A stretch of 64,000 nucleotides of DNA from NCBI GenBank assembly GCA_000196815.1, contig FP929003.1, positions 4,053,501-4,117,500 on the forward strand. The letters are read 5' to 3'. This DNA comes from Nitrospira defluvii (lineage in GTDB: Bacteria > Nitrospirota > Nitrospiria > Nitrospirales > Nitrospiraceae). This document shows, piece after piece, positions 8,151 through 18,701 of the stretch (position 1 is the first letter of the stretch; every line of letters starts with the position of its first letter). The notes beneath the pieces were generated by a model. The model worked only from the letters and a program-made list of their open reading frames with translations, was not told the origin of the DNA and did no database searches. A program made the translations under genes and the position numbers.

Positions 8151-9842
8151 CTAACGATCCGCGAGCAGCAATTTATACTCGATACTGTCCGCCAGCGCCT
8201 GCCAGCTCGCTTCCATGATATTTTCCGACACACCGACGGTGCCCCACTTGTCCTTGTGATCACCCGACTCAATGAGAACACGCACCTTCGATTCCGTCCC
8301 TTTATCTGCAGAGAGCACACGGACCTTATAGTCCAAAAGCTTCACTTCACGAAGTTGCGGATAGAACTTCTCCAAGGCTTTACGGAGCGCATGGTCGAGG
8401 GCATTCACAGGACCGGCCCCGACGGCGGCCGTGTGCTCGACGACCTCCCCGACTTTCACCATCACGGTGGCTTCCGACAACAGCAGACCATGCTCCTGCT
8501 TCTTCTCGACAATCACCCGAAAACCGAGCAGCTGAAATGACGGGCGATGGCTGCCCATCGCTTTGCGCATCAGCAGCTCAAACGATCCTTCCGCACCTTC
8601 AAATTGGTACCCTTGGCTTTCGCGCTCCTTGAGCGTCTCGACCAATTCCTGCAGCTTTGCGTGATTCTTGCTCAGCGAGATGCCGTACGCTTCAACCTTT
8701 TCCAGGAGACCGCTGCGCCCCGCATAATCCGACACCAAGATCCGGCGACGGTTTCCAACCGCTGCGGGATCGATGTGTTCGTAGGTCGCCGCATTCTTGA
8801 GCACCGCATGAATATGCACGCCGCCCTTGTGCGCAAAGGCCGCATCCCCGACGTAGGGCTGCCGCTTATTGGGCATCAGGTTGGCGATCTCCGTCACGAA
8901 CCCGGATACATCCTTCAGGTGTGTCAGCTTGTTGCCGAGCGCAGGCCGCTGCATTTTTAACTGTAGATTGGGAATGATGGAGCAAAGGTTGGCATTGCCG
9001 CATCGCTCACCGATTCCGTTGATTGTCCCCTGCACCTGCAGAATGCCCGACTCCACGGCGACGAGCGAGTTCGCCACCGCCATTTCGCTGTCGTTGTGCG
9101 CATGAATCCCCAAGGGTACAGGACATTCCTGCTTCACAATGCGGCAAATTTCACGGATTTCCCACGGCATGGTCCCGCCGTTGGTATCACAGAGAATGAC
9201 CCGCTCGGCGCCCCCGGCAATCGCCCTGCGAATCGTCTGCAACGCATAGTCGGGATTGGCCTTATACCCGTCGAAAAAATGCTCGGCATCGTAAAACACC
9301 CGACGATCCTTGGAGCGCAAGTAGTGAATCGAGTCTTCGATCAACTCCAAATTCTTGGCGAGCGCAATGCCCAGTGCATCCGTCACTTGAAACGACCAAC
9401 TTTTGCCGAAGAGCGTAATGGTCGGGGTTCCTGACGCGAGCAGTTCTTGAAGGTTTTTATCTTTTCGAACCGAGTTGCTGGCTTTGCGTGTCGACCCGAA
9501 CGCCACGATGGTCGCATTCTTAAAGGGAATAGTCTTGACCATGCGAAAGAACTCGATGTCTTTCGGATTCGCGCCCGGCCACCCCCCCTCAATGAAATGC
9601 ACACCGAGTTCATCCAACTGTTGAGCCACGCGGAGCTTATCTTCCACGGAGAAACTGACATCCTCCGCCTGAGCCCCATCCCGCAAGGTGGTATCGTAGA
9701 TTTCAAGCGCAGACGCTTGTGTCGCCGTGAGCGACGGCACCGAAACTGGTTCCGAGCCGCGAGGGCGCCGCGGCGCTGTATTGCGACGTTTCATAGATGT
9801 GAGAGTAACAGGGTCATAACGGACCTGTCGAGGAGAGGGCAC
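8151..9842 (-). CDS. cimA: Citramalate synthase (CimA-type)
   Basis: This enzyme condenses pyruvate and acetyl-CoA to (R)-citramalate, the first step of the threonine-independent isoleucine route. The HMGL-like TIM barrel begins at about residue 46 with EIYDTTLRDGAQAEDVSFS, followed by IEGGWPGANPKD and the metal-binding LGIHAHNDSEMA. The VGDAAFAHKGGVHIHAV segment and a C-terminal LeuA-type allosteric domain of about 150 residues complete it. The AQAEDVSFS variant and the length mark the citramalate branch rather than LeuA. The start is uncertain: GTG 9842 gives 563 residues, ATG 9794 gives 547, and neither has a well-placed SD. It is the last gene of the amino-acid operon, 27 bp after lysC. 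Confidence 0.9.
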   Translation of the reverse strand: MPSPRQVRYDPVTLTSMKRRNTAPRRPRGSEPVSVPSLTATQASALEIYDTTLRDGAQAEDVSFSVEDKLRVAQQLDELGVHFIEGGWPGANPKDIEFFRMVKTIPFKNATIVAFGSTRKASNSVRKDKNLQELLASGTPTITLFGKSWSFQVTDALGIALAKNLELIEDSIHYLRSKDRRVFYDAEHFFDGYKANPDYALQTIRRAIAGGAERVILCDTNGGTMPWEIREICRIVKQECPVPLGIHAHNDSEMAVANSLVAVESGILQVQGTINGIGERCGNANLCSIIPNLQLKMQRPALGNKLTHLKDVSGFVTEIANLMPNKRQPYVGDAAFAHKGGVHIHAVLKNAATYEHIDPAAVGNRRRILVSDYAGRSGLLEKVEAYGISLSKNHAKLQELVETLKERESQGYQFEGAEGSFELLMRKAMGSHRPSFQLLGFRVIVEKKQEHGLLLSEATVMVKVGEVVEHTAAVGAGPVNALDHALRKALEKFYPQLREVKLLDYKVRVLSADKGTESKVRVLIESGDHKDKWGTVGVSENIMEASWQALADSIEYKLLLADR

Positions 9843-9869
9843 ACCGACCGTGACCGCCCTCCAAGTAGA

Positions 9870-11105
9870 CTAGCCCAGGGCAGGTGCCGAAACCCGATCC
9901 AGGCCGAACGCCGTGTGAAGCGTACGCATGGCCAATTCCAAATACTTCTCCTCGATGACACAGGAAATCTTAATTTCCGACGTGCTGATCATCATGATGT
10001 TCACGCCTTCGCGCGAAAGCACCTCGAACATCTTTGCCGCCACTCCGGAATGTGACCGCATACCCACCCCGATAAGCGATACCTTGGCGATGGATTCCGT
10101 CACAGCCACGGACCGGGCGCCGATCTCTTCGGACAGACGCTGGACGAGGTCGACGGCATTGCGCAAGTCCGCCTTGGGGACCGTGAACGAAATGTCGGTC
10201 ATGGAGGCCTGGCTGACGTTTTGGATGATCATATCCACTACGATATTGGCATGCGCCACGGCACCGAACACGCGCGCAGCGATCCCCGGGCGATCCGGCA
10301 CACCGACAATCGTAATCTTGGCCTGATTGCGATCCCCCGTCACACCCGACACCATGACCCCTTCCATATCGGCATCTTCACGTGTCACGAGCGTACCCTT
10401 TCCTTCTTTGAAGCTGGAATTGACCTCCACCGGAACGGAAAATTTCGCCGCAAATTCGACGGAGCGGCTCTGCAGCACCTTGGCGCCGAGGCTTGCCATT
10501 TCCAGCATTTCTTCATAGGAGATCTTATCCAGACGCCGAGCAGCCGGCACAATGTTGGGATCGGCGGTATACACCCCATCCACATCCGTATAAATAATGC
10601 AGCGGTCGGCCTTGAGCGCCGCCGCCAGCGCAACGGCTGTCAGATCGGAACCGCCCCGGCCCAGCGTCGTGACATCCGAACTGGCGTTAATGCCCTGAAA
10701 TCCCGCCACAACAGGGATCACGCCCGCAGACAACGCTTCCTTGATGCGATCGGCCGTGACGCGGGAAATCCTGGCTTTCGTGTGGGCGCTGTCGGTGTGA
10801 ATGCCGACCTGCCGGCCCGTGAAAGACCGGGCATTTACCCCACGCCCCCGAAGCTCCATGGCAAGCAACGCAATCGTCACCCGCTCCCCCGTCGAGAGCA
10901 GCATGTCCAATTCCCGTTCGTCAGGCGCACCGGTAACTTCATGCGCCAACTTCAGCATCCGATCGGTTTCCCCGCTCATGGCCGACAACACCACCACCAC
11001 CTGGTGGCCGTCTTTCTGAGCGCGTTCGACACGTTCGGCGACGCGATGAATCCGTTCGACCGTCCCGACGGATGTTCCCCCGTATTTTTGAACAATCAGC
11101 GCCAC
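9870..11105 (-). CDS. lysC: Aspartate kinase
   Basis: Aspartokinase phosphorylates aspartate at the entry to lysine, threonine, methionine and diaminopimelate synthesis. It has 411 residues: the kinase domain with [11 protein letters not shown] at the N-terminus, [16 protein letters not shown] and the [12 protein letters not shown] segment, then two C-terminal ACT domains ([19 protein letters not shown] and [18 protein letters not shown]). This single-domain form with tandem ACT modules is usually feedback-regulated by lysine and/or threonine. The start is GTG with GGAG 9 nt before it. It lies 4 bp after the ApgM-like gene. Confidence 0.95.
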   Translation of the reverse strand: MALIVQKYGGTSVGTVERIHRVAERVERAQKDGHQVVVVLSAMSGETDRMLKLAHEVTGAPDERELDMLLSTGERVTIALLAMELRGRGVNARSFTGRQVGIHTDSAHTKARISRVTADRIKEALSAGVIPVVAGFQGINASSDVTTLGRGGSDLTAVALAAALKADRCIIYTDVDGVYTADPNIVPAARRLDKISYEEMLEMASLGAKVLQSRSVEFAAKFSVPVEVNSSFKEGKGTLVTREDADMEGVMVSGVTGDRNQAKITIVGVPDRPGIAARVFGAVAHANIVVDMIIQNVSQASMTDISFTVPKADLRNAVDLVQRLSEEIGARSVAVTESIAKVSLIGVGMRSHSGVAAKMFEVLSREGVNIMMISTSEIKISCVIEEKYLELAMRTLHTAFGLDRVSAPALG

Positions 11106-11109
11106 AGCT

Positions 11110-12360
11110 CTATACTCCGCGCGGGAATAATCGCAGCATCAACTTCGTGGCATCACGTGGCGCAGTCCCGGCGATGTTCACATCCTGCTCGTGAAACCGC
11201 TTGGTGACTCCGGCCGACGGCGTGGCGGCACTATCACACAGCGCATACAGGATCGGCGGCACCTCCGAACCATGGCCCTTCGCGAGGCCGGGATCACACA
11301 CGACCAGCAACCGATAGGCCGGATGCGTCGCCAGTGCCGCGAGAACCGGCCCGACGACCTGAGCATCGAACCGCTCAATGGCCCGCACCTTGTCCTGCAC
11401 ATCAGTCGTGTGCAGCACGTCGTCGGAAAGTCCGGCGTGCAGATAGACGAAATCCTTCTTCGCCAATTCCTGCGCCGCCGCTTGCACACAGCCCGTGAAC
11501 TCATTCGCATCGTTTCCGTCGGCAAGCGGAAGCTCGACCGCATCCAACCCGGCGCACACCCCAACTCCACGATGGACATCGCTGGATGACACCACCACAC
11601 CGGCAATCTGGTATCGCTCCGGCAAGGGCGGCCACACAGCGGCACGGCCCTGACCCCACAACCACAAGCAATTGGCGGGCTTCAACCCCTCCTGCTCACG
11701 CTCCTCATTCACCGGATGGTCGCGCAAGATGAAGAACGCCGCATCCATGATCTTGCGCAGCACGTCGGCGCCGTCACCGCTCGGCAACGCATCGGCAATC
11801 GACCGGCCGACCAACGGTTGCGGATCGAGACACATCGCGCGGGATTTTCCTCCGACCCAGACCATGAGGTGCCGATGCCCGGAACCGGGGTAAAACTGAA
11901 TCGACTCCGAACCCAACTGCTCATTCACCGCTTCAAGCAACTCACGAGCCTGCTCCGTCTCGATGAGACCGGCGGTCGCATCCTCCATAAGGACATGCGG
12001 CCCGAGTTTCTTGATGTCGGTTGCCCGATCTTTGCTACCGGAGGCAGCCTCACCCCGCACCGTGACCATGGTGCACCGGAACACCACGTCCTGCTCACCC
12101 ACGGTGACGCCGAGACCGGCCGCCTCCAGCGGGCCCGGGCCCGGATAGTACTTTTTCGGATCATAGCCCAGTACAGCCACACTGGTGACATCACTTCCGG
12201 CGGCTCCGGCTTCCGAGGGAAGGCTCAACAATCCCGTCTCTCCACGCTGAGCGATCTGGTCAAGGTTTGGAGTTGCAGCCGCTTGAAGCGGAGTTTTTCC
12301 ACCAAGTTCAGGACAGGCGAGATCTGCCATCCCGTCGGCATGCAGGATCAAATATTTCAT
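11110..12360 (-). CDS. ApgM-like phosphotransfer protein; probable homoserine kinase
   Basis: The 416-residue protein belongs to the cofactor-independent phosphoglycerate mutase (archaeal ApgM) group of the alkaline phosphatase superfamily. It starts ILHADGMAD, with the metal-binding Asp, and carries [16 protein letters not shown] with a candidate nucleophile Ser, [11 protein letters not shown], and the C-terminal [15 protein letters not shown] with further metal ligands. Its position between thrC and lysC, close behind hom, with no thrB elsewhere in the operon, matches the subfamily proposed to act as homoserine kinase. A phosphoglycerate mutase role cannot be excluded. AGGA precedes the ATG by 7 nt. 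Confidence 0.75.
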   Translation of the reverse strand: MKYLILHADGMADLACPELGGKTPLQAAATPNLDQIAQRGETGLLSLPSEAGAAGSDVTSVAVLGYDPKKYYPGPGPLEAAGLGVTVGEQDVVFRCTMVTVRGEAASGSKDRATDIKKLGPHVLMEDATAGLIETEQARELLEAVNEQLGSESIQFYPGSGHRHLMVWVGGKSRAMCLDPQPLVGRSIADALPSGDGADVLRKIMDAAFFILRDHPVNEEREQEGLKPANCLWLWGQGRAAVWPPLPERYQIAGVVVSSSDVHRGVGVCAGLDAVELPLADGNDANEFTGCVQAAAQELAKKDFVYLHAGLSDDVLHTTDVQDKVRAIERFDAQVVGPVLAALATHPAYRLLVVCDPGLAKGHGSEVPPILYALCDSAATPSAGVTKRFHEQDVNIAGTAPRDATKLMLRLFPRGV

Positions 12361-12378
12361 GCAATGTTCCTGAGGTAA

Positions 12379-13437
12379 TCAGACATGAAGGAGGCGGGCC
12401 ACATCATCGCGGGTGGCTCTCACTGTTTGAGGCTGTCGTGAAATGCCGATCGCCGTATCGGCATCCTTCAAACCATGCCCGGTCAACGTACACACAACCG
12501 TGGTACCTTCTTTTAATTGTCCAGCCTGACTCAACTTAATGACACCGGCCACGGACGTGGCGGATGCTGGTTCGCAAAAGACACCTTCCTCACTGGCCAC
12601 CAAGGCATAGGCATGCAGAATTTCTTCGTCGGTGACCATATCGATGGCGCCGGACGACTCCTTCACCGCAGTGAGAGCCGATTGCCAACTGGCCGGATTG
12701 CCGATTCTGATCGCCGTGGCCACGGTCTGAGGCTCTTCGACGATATGGCCTAAGACAATCGGCGCCGCACCGGCGGCCTGAAATCCCATCATCCGAGGCA
12801 ACCGCGTCGTCTGATTGGCCGCACGATACTCCCGATAGCCGTTCCAATAGGCGGTGATATTACCTGCATTCCCTACAGGAAGTACATGCATAGCCGGCGC
12901 ATCGCCGAGATCGTCGCAAATCTCCATGGCCGCCGTTTTCTGCCCCTCGATCCGGAAGGGGTTCAGAGAATTGACCAACTCAACGGGATATGTGGCCGAC
13001 AACTCTTTGACGATGGTCAACGCCTGGTCAAAATTCCCTTCGACTTGAATGACGGTGGCCTGGTGCATCATGGCCTGCGACAATTTGCCCAGCGCGATCT
13101 TGCCGGCCGGAATGAGCACATACACGGCAATGCCCGCCCTGGCCCCGTACGCGGCAGCGGAGGCAGACGTGTTTCCGGTGGAGGCGCAAATGACCGCCCG
13201 CGCGCCCGCTTCGACGGCCTTGGAGATCGCCATGGTCATACCGCGATCCTTGAAGGACCCGGTGGGATTCATGCCTTCATACTTCAGATAAAGATCGATC
13301 CCCGGAGCGATCTTCTTCGCAAGCCGCGCCGCACGGATGAGTGGGGTATGGCCCTCTCCCAGCGTGATCACAGGTGTCTGCGCCGTGACCGGCAGGAACT
13401 TCCGGTATTCTTCGATGATCCCACGCCAACGAATCAT
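12379..13437 (-). CDS. thrC: Threonine synthase
   Basis: This PLP enzyme converts O-phosphohomoserine to threonine. The 352-residue length is typical of the short (type II-like) form. The pyridoxal lysine lies in [11 protein letters not shown], the phosphate-binding loop is in [12 protein letters not shown], and [18 protein letters not shown] is well conserved. It follows hom by 45 bp and precedes the ApgM-like gene by 18 bp. Its substrate must come from a homoserine kinase, which supports that reading of the next gene. No strong SD is seen before the ATG. Confidence 0.95.
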   Translation of the reverse strand: MIRWRGIIEEYRKFLPVTAQTPVITLGEGHTPLIRAARLAKKIAPGIDLYLKYEGMNPTGSFKDRGMTMAISKAVEAGARAVICASTGNTSASAAAYGARAGIAVYVLIPAGKIALGKLSQAMMHQATVIQVEGNFDQALTIVKELSATYPVELVNSLNPFRIEGQKTAAMEICDDLGDAPAMHVLPVGNAGNITAYWNGYREYRAANQTTRLPRMMGFQAAGAAPIVLGHIVEEPQTVATAIRIGNPASWQSALTAVKESSGAIDMVTDEEILHAYALVASEEGVFCEPASATSVAGVIKLSQAGQLKEGTTVVCTLTGHGLKDADTAIGISRQPQTVRATRDDVARLLHV

Positions 13438-13482
13438 AAGAGTCTACTCGACCATCCTCTCAGCGACACCGGAGAGCCCCAT

Positions 13483-14796
13483 TTATTCATCCCGCCCTTC
13501 GACCCGGATGAGCGTCGTGGGCTCGGAGATATACGACATGGGGTTGATTTCACGGAGCGCGTTTTGAACGTCCCGCTCCTTTGCCATATGCGTCATAATC
13601 ACCACCGGCACCGTCTGTCCCTCTTTGCGTCCCTGCTGCAAGACCGACGAAATGCTGATCCCGTAACGACCCAGGACTCCGGCAATCTGCGACAAGACGC
13701 CAGGCCGGTCGACCACCATGAAGCGAATGTAATAGAGCGAGGTAATTTCTTCCATCGGCCGTATGCGCAGCGGCCGCCGCTGATCAGGCTGGTAGGATGC
13801 AGGCGGGACACGCCCGGCGGCATCTTTGAGCAGATTGCGTGCGATGGCCATGACATCGCTCACGACCGCACTTCCCGTCGGCATCGACCCGGCGCCCCGA
13901 CCATACAGCACCACATCTTCCACAGCATCGCCCACCAACTGAATTGCATTGTAGACGCCGTCGACCTTGGCGATTTGGGACGCCGACGGCACCATCGTCG
14001 GATGCACCCGCGCTTCGATTTCGCCCTCGGAGTACTTTGCGATCGCCAGCAGCTTGATCGTAAACCCGAACTCCTTCGCGTAGGCAATGTCGAGCGGCGT
14101 GAGCCCGGTGATACCTTCGGTGTAGATCTCTTTGAAATTGACGGGTGTGCCGTAAGCCAAACTGACCATGATGGTCAGTTTGTGCGCCGAATCAATGCCC
14201 GCCACATCGAACGTGGGGTCGGCCTCTGCGTAGCCGGCACGTTTCGCCTCCTCCAACACCACGTCAAAACGCTGCCCTTCACTGGTCATCCGGCTGAGAA
14301 TATAGTTCGAAGTGCCGTTGATGATGCCGTAGATCGACTGGATATTGTTCGCAGCCAATCCTTCCATCAGTGCGCGAATGACCGGAATCCCTCCGCCCAC
14401 GCTCGCCTCGAAGCCGAGATCGATGCCTTGCCGCGACGCCGCGGCAAAAATCTCTTCACCATGCACGGCCAGCAAGGCTTTGTTGGCCGTGACTACGTGT
14501 TTGCCCCGCTGGATAGCATCCAAGATCACGCGCTTGGCAAGGTCATAGCCGCCCATCAACTCAATGACGATATCCACCCGTGGATCCGTGAGGACTTGCT
14601 GGATATCCGTCGTGAGCACGCCCGGCGAAATCGCAATGCCGCGGTCGCGTGTGATGTCCAGGTCTGCAATGCGAACCAGCGTGACGGGCACGCCCACCCG
14701 CCGACGAATCAGTTCAGCATTCTCGATCAGCACCCGAGCCACACCGGTGCCGACCGTTCCAAATCCGATTAACCCGACGCCGATCTCACTCTTCAT
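13483..14796 (-). CDS. hom: Homoserine dehydrogenase
   Basis: Hom reduces aspartate semialdehyde to homoserine with NAD(P)H. It has 437 residues: a Rossmann domain with [17 protein letters not shown], the catalytic region with [11 protein letters not shown] and [17 protein letters not shown], and a C-terminal ACT domain ([18 protein letters not shown]) for threonine feedback. ATG overlaps the stop of the preceding aminotransferase gene as ATGA. It is the monofunctional form; aspartokinase is a separate gene in the same operon. Confidence 0.96.
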   Translation of the reverse strand: MKSEIGVGLIGFGTVGTGVARVLIENAELIRRRVGVPVTLVRIADLDITRDRGIAISPGVLTTDIQQVLTDPRVDIVIELMGGYDLAKRVILDAIQRGKHVVTANKALLAVHGEEIFAAASRQGIDLGFEASVGGGIPVIRALMEGLAANNIQSIYGIINGTSNYILSRMTSEGQRFDVVLEEAKRAGYAEADPTFDVAGIDSAHKLTIMVSLAYGTPVNFKEIYTEGITGLTPLDIAYAKEFGFTIKLLAIAKYSEGEIEARVHPTMVPSASQIAKVDGVYNAIQLVGDAVEDVVLYGRGAGSMPTGSAVVSDVMAIARNLLKDAAGRVPPASYQPDQRRPLRIRPMEEITSLYYIRFMVVDRPGVLSQIAGVLGRYGISISSVLQQGRKEGQTVPVVIMTHMAKERDVQNALREINPMSYISEPTTLIRVEGRDE

Positions 14797-15989
14797 GATT
14801 CCTGATCATCCACATTCAACACTTTGCGGATCCCGCGCAAAGCCTGCCGGGTGCGATGTTCATTTTCCACCAGCGCAAACCGTACGAATTCATCTCCGCC
14901 TTCCCCGAAGCCGATTCCTGGCGACACCGCGACCTTGGCTTCCCGGAGAAGCAGCTTCGAAAACTCAAGCGATCCCATATGCCGGAACGGGTCCGGAATA
15001 CGGGCCCAGACGAACATAGTCGCGCGGGGTAATGCCACCGGCCAGCCGATACGATTCAGCCCGTTCACGAGCACATTGCGCCGGTTTTGATAGCGTTGCA
15101 CGACTTCCTTCACGCAGTCCTGTGGCCCATTCAACGCGACGGTACTGGCGATCTGAATCGGCTGAAAAATTCCGTAGTCGAGATAACTCTTGAGCTTGGC
15201 GAGCGCGCCGACCACTTCACGGTTGCCGACACAGAATCCGACTCTCCAGCCCGGCATGTTGTAGGCCTTGGACAGCGTATAAAACTCTACGCCCACATCT
15301 TTCGCTTCCGGCACTTGCAGAAAACTCGGCGCCTTATAGCCGTCGAAGGCAATATCCGCATAAGCCAGGTCGTGAATCACGATCACGTCGTGTTCCTTGG
15401 CAAAGGCGACGATCTTCTTGAAAAACTCAAGATCGACTACGGCGGTCGTGGGGTTGTGCGGGAAATTGATCACGAGAATACGCGGACGCGGCAAGGTTTG
15501 GCGATAGACGCGCAACAGGTCGTCGAAAAAATCGCTGTCCTGGCGCAGTTCGATCCCGCGCACTTCCCCGCCGGCGATGATGAAACTGTACATATGGATG
15601 GGATAGGTGGGCGTGGGCGTCAGCACCACATCACCTGGCCCAATCGTGGCCAACGCCAAGTGGGCGATGCCTTCCTTGGAACCGATCGTCACGATCGCTT
15701 CGGTCTCGGGATCCAATTCCACATCGTAATTGCGCTTATACCAACCGGTAATCGCATGACGCAGCTTCGTGATCCCGCGGGAGGCTGAATACCGGTGATT
15801 CTTGGCCTTCTTCGACGCCTCGATCAACTTGTCGACGATATGAGGAGGCGTCGGCTGATCCGGGTTGCCCATGCCGAAGTCGATGATGTCCTCACCCCGC
15901 TGACGCGCCTCAAGTTTCAGGGTTTGTACTTGTGCAAATACGTAGGGGGGAAGTCGTTTAATGCGGTAAAAGCCGTCGCCGATCGCCAT
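14793..15989 (-). CDS. Class I/II PLP aminotransferase (AlaC / aspartate-type)
   Basis: This fold-type I aminotransferase has 398 residues. [17 protein letters not shown] binds the substrate carboxylate, [12 protein letters not shown] contains the conserved Asn, [12 protein letters not shown] holds the Asp/Tyr pair, and the PLP lysine lies in [16 protein letters not shown]. The C-terminal Arg region is in [15 protein letters not shown]. The sequence resembles the AlaC/LL-DAP-aminotransferase-like group, which makes alanine or transaminates aspartate. As the first gene of the hom-thrC-lysC-cimA operon it may make aspartate, the pathway precursor. The exact substrate is not fixed by the motifs. 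Confidence 0.9.
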   Translation of the reverse strand: MAIGDGFYRIKRLPPYVFAQVQTLKLEARQRGEDIIDFGMGNPDQPTPPHIVDKLIEASKKAKNHRYSASRGITKLRHAITGWYKRNYDVELDPETEAIVTIGSKEGIAHLALATIGPGDVVLTPTPTYPIHMYSFIIAGGEVRGIELRQDSDFFDDLLRVYRQTLPRPRILVINFPHNPTTAVVDLEFFKKIVAFAKEHDVIVIHDLAYADIAFDGYKAPSFLQVPEAKDVGVEFYTLSKAYNMPGWRVGFCVGNREVVGALAKLKSYLDYGIFQPIQIASTVALNGPQDCVKEVVQRYQNRRNVLVNGLNRIGWPVALPRATMFVWARIPDPFRHMGSLEFSKLLLREAKVAVSPGIGFGEGGDEFVRFALVENEHRTRQALRGIRKVLNVDDQES

Positions 15990-16060
15990 GAATTTGTCAG
16001 ACTCCTACAGGCGGGTCCTCTGCCGAACAGATTCAGTCGCCATGCCTCTGAAAGGGGCGT

Positions 16061-16089
16061 ATTTTAATGGAGGCCTCAAAACGAGTCAA
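16061..16089 (-). promoter_or_regulatory. Promoter of the aminotransferase-hom-thrC-lysC-cimA operon
   Basis: TTGACT and TAAAAT are 17 bp apart on the minus strand, both one base from consensus. The start would fall near 16054, leaving a leader of about 65 nt before the aminotransferase ATG. No leader-peptide attenuator is visible in that leader. Confidence 0.7.
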
Positions 16090-16173
16090 TTTCGCTACGA
16101 TTGTCAGGACTTGAGGGCGAATACCCTACCGTGGCCACACTCAAAACAGCGAGGGTTCCCACGACCTAGCTCC

Positions 16174-16203
16174 TTGCTCCCTCATACCGTCTTCTGTTAA
16201 TAA
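16174..16203 (+). promoter_or_regulatory. Candidate promoter for pdxJ-nnrD-tsaE-lapA-mutS
   Basis: TTGCTC and TAATAA are separated by 18 bp, about 85 nt upstream of the pdxJ start. The match is moderate. Confidence 0.4.
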
Positions 16204-16290
16204 TGCCTCAGTAACGAGAGAATTGTCTATGAATTTCGACCAGTTCCGAAATCTTTCTCCTATGACATGCAGGGAAATGGCGGAGGCGTA

Positions 16291-17004
16291 ATGGCTCGAC
16301 TGGGTGTAAATATCGATCATGTGGCGACACTCCGGCAAGCGCGCGGCGGGACCGATCCTGATCCCCTGACTGCGGCCATACTCGTGGAGCTGGCCGGCGC
16401 CGATGGCCTGGTGGTGCATCTTCGGGAAGACCGCCGGCATATTCAAGATCGAGATCTCACCATGTTACGGGAGATCGTGCGAACCAAACTGGATCTGGAG
16501 ATGGCCGCCGACGACGCCATGGCCAAGATCGCCCTGAGCATCAAACCGGACCTGGTGACACTCGTCCCGGAACGCCGCCAAGAACTGACCACCGAAGGCG
16601 GGCTCGATGTTGCCAACCACCGCGATCGCATTCAGAAAATCGTCGATTTGCTCCGCGACGGAGGCATCCCCACAAGCCTGTTTGTCGAGCCGAGCCTCGA
16701 TCAAATCAAGGCGGCGCACAAAATCGGCGCCGCCTATGTCGAGTTACATACCGGCCGGTACTCCAACGCCAAGCGGTCAAAGGAGGAAGACGAGGAATTC
16801 GAGGCCATTACCCAGGCAGCCAAACTGGCCTACAAGCTTGGCCTCGGCGTCAACGCCGGGCATGGCTTGACCTACAAAAATGTGAAACGACTCGCCAAGT
16901 TACCCGAGATTGTGGAATTCAACATCGGCCACAGCATCATCGCTCGATCCGTCATGGTCGGATTGGTCCAGGCTGTACGCGAAATGAAAGAATTAGTAGC
17001 CTAA
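16291..17004 (+). CDS. pdxJ: Pyridoxine 5'-phosphate synthase
   Basis: PdxJ condenses 3-amino-2-oxopropyl phosphate and 1-deoxyxylulose 5-phosphate to pyridoxine phosphate, the last ring-forming step of DXP-dependent vitamin B6 synthesis. I start it at 16291 with GGAGG 4 nt upstream, giving 237 residues. Family motifs are clear: [61 protein letters not shown] and [12 protein letters not shown]. The active-site Glu and His residues are retained. It begins a plus-strand operon that runs through mutS. Confidence 0.96.
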   Translation: MARLGVNIDHVATLRQARGGTDPDPLTAAILVELAGADGLVVHLREDRRHIQDRDLTMLREIVRTKLDLEMAADDAMAKIALSIKPDLVTLVPERRQELTTEGGLDVANHRDRIQKIVDLLRDGGIPTSLFVEPSLDQIKAAHKIGAAYVELHTGRYSNAKRSKEEDEEFEAITQAAKLAYKLGLGVNAGHGLTYKNVKRLAKLPEIVEFNIGHSIIARSVMVGLVQAVREMKELVA

Positions 17005-17071
17005 TTCAAGCACCACCACGGCACGGGCTGTCACCCTCGCCGCGAGAACCCGACCGGGAGTCACAGAACAT

Positions 17072-18622
17072 ATGATACCGATCGTGACCGCCGAGCAAAT
17101 GCGAGCCCTGGATCAGCGGACCATCACGGAAGCCTTGGTGCCCTCCCTGACGCTGATGGAACGAGCCGGAGCGGGGATCGTCACTCATATTGAGGCCCGA
17201 TACCCACCGCTTGCCGGAAAATCGGTCATCATCCTCTGCGGCAAGGGGAATAACGGGGGAGACGGTTTTGTCGTCGGGCGGCTGCTACGACGAAAACAGG
17301 CCCGGATCCACGTCCTGCTGCTCGCGTCCCCCGACGATCTCAGTCGCGATGCAAAGACGATGTATCAGCGATTTCTCCGATCGGCAGGGAAATCGGCCGT
17401 CACAAGCCCTACCGACGCCGAAGCGATACAACAGCGGTTGGCGACCGGTGACATTCTTGTCGATGCGATTCTCGGCACGGGCACTTCTACCCCCGTCACC
17501 GGACTCTATCGTGATGCGATCGAAGCCATAACCGCCTCAGGCCGCCCGACTGTCGCCGTCGATCTTCCATCAGGGTTGCATGCCGATACGGGAGCGGTGC
17601 TGGGAGCCGCCGTGCGCGCGGATCTCACGGTGACGTTGGGATTGCCGAAGGCGGGACTCTATAGTGGATCCGGCATCGATTGCGCCGGAACGGTTCGACT
17701 CGTGGATATTGGGATTCCCGCCTCCTTTGTCGAATCCGTCGGAAGTCGGCTGATGCTGCTGACCGATAGGGCCGTGCGCGCGGCACTCCCCCCACGACGC
17801 CCCTCGGCACACAAAGGCACCTACGGCCACCTCGGCGTCATCGCCGGCTCGGTCGGCAAGACAGGCGCAGCGGCCATGGCAGCGCTCTCAGCCCTGCGAA
17901 TCGGAACCGGCCTGGTGACGGCCGCAACTCCCGCGAGCGCCAATGATATTCTGGAGGCAAAACTCCTCGAAGTGATGACCCTCCCGATGCCGGAGACCAA
18001 AGCCAGGACCTTCGCGCGTTCCGGCTTGGAACGCTTGCTCGCGTTCGCCGGGGCCCGTGATGCGGTCGCGATCGGACCGGGCCTGACCACCCATCCCGAG
18101 ACTGTCGAACTGGTGCAGGAGTTCGTGAAGCGAATCGACAAGCCTTGCGTACTCGATGCCGATGCATTGAATGCATTGGCAGGGAAGTCCTCGTTACTGA
18201 CCGAGTGCAAGCGACCGCCGATCATCACTCCTCATCCGGGCGAGATGGCCAGATTGGAAACCGAAGCAACCACACAATCAGTCAATGAAGATCGTCTTGG
18301 CACGGCGACGAGATTTGCGCGGGAACGCGGCGTCTTTGTCATCCTCAAAGGGGCCCGCACGGTGATTGCGCGCCCGGATGGGCTGGCAGCCATCTGCCCG
18401 ACCGGCAATCCCGGCATGGCCACCGCGGGAACGGGTGATGTCCTGACGGGCATGGTCGGCGGGCTGCTCGCTCAAGGCTTGGCCCCTTGGGACGCCGCCT
18501 GCGCTGCAACCTACTTTCATGGTTTGGCCGGAGATTTGGCCGCGCAGCATCTCGGCCAAGCCGGCATGATTGCGAGCGATCTCATTCAGCACATCCCCCA
18601 TGCCCTCGCGCAGACCACATAG
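17072..18622 (+). CDS. nnrD: Bifunctional NAD(P)H-hydrate epimerase/dehydratase
   Basis: The 516-residue fusion repairs damaged NAD(P)H hydrates. The N-terminal YjeF_N epimerase domain (about 1-220) carries LCGKGNNGGDGFVVGRLL and LVDAILGTG. The C-terminal ADP-dependent dehydratase domain (about 230-510) has HKGTYGHLGVIAGS, IGPGLTTHPET, ITPHPGEMARL and the nucleotide-binding NPGMATAGTGDVLTGMVGGL, whose Asp is catalytic. The N/D domain fusion is the usual bacterial form. GGGAG lies 11 nt before the ATG, which is rather far. tsaE follows, as in many bacteria. Confidence 0.95.
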   Translation: MIPIVTAEQMRALDQRTITEALVPSLTLMERAGAGIVTHIEARYPPLAGKSVIILCGKGNNGGDGFVVGRLLRRKQARIHVLLLASPDDLSRDAKTMYQRFLRSAGKSAVTSPTDAEAIQQRLATGDILVDAILGTGTSTPVTGLYRDAIEAITASGRPTVAVDLPSGLHADTGAVLGAAVRADLTVTLGLPKAGLYSGSGIDCAGTVRLVDIGIPASFVESVGSRLMLLTDRAVRAALPPRRPSAHKGTYGHLGVIAGSVGKTGAAAMAALSALRIGTGLVTAATPASANDILEAKLLEVMTLPMPETKARTFARSGLERLLAFAGARDAVAIGPGLTTHPETVELVQEFVKRIDKPCVLDADALNALAGKSSLLTECKRPPIITPHPGEMARLETEATTQSVNEDRLGTATRFARERGVFVILKGARTVIARPDGLAAICPTGNPGMATAGTGDVLTGMVGGLLAQGLAPWDAACAATYFHGLAGDLAAQHLGQAGMIASDLIQHIPHALAQTT

Positions 18623-18701
18623 ATCTATACCGGGGCCATCGCCTGCGGCACCCGTCGGACCGCCACACGCTGGGCCTCCCCCTGTCGGCAAACCGTGGCG
18701 C

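Larger units (their letters stand above)
15990..16290. other. Intergenic region between divergent operons
   Basis: This 301-bp gap holds two promoter candidates (16061-16089 minus, 16174-16203 plus). No riboswitch, attenuator with control codons or small gene was found. Confidence 0.6.

Noticed and set aside
12886..14772. Open frame of 628 codons on the plus strand
   Set aside because: It lies fully antisense to thrC and hom, has no family motif and is rich in His, Arg and Asp, which is what the reverse of GC-rich coding DNA gives.
16141..16446. Small open frame antisense to the pdxJ start
   Set aside because: It overlaps the promoter region and pdxJ, has no SD and shows no homology by eye.
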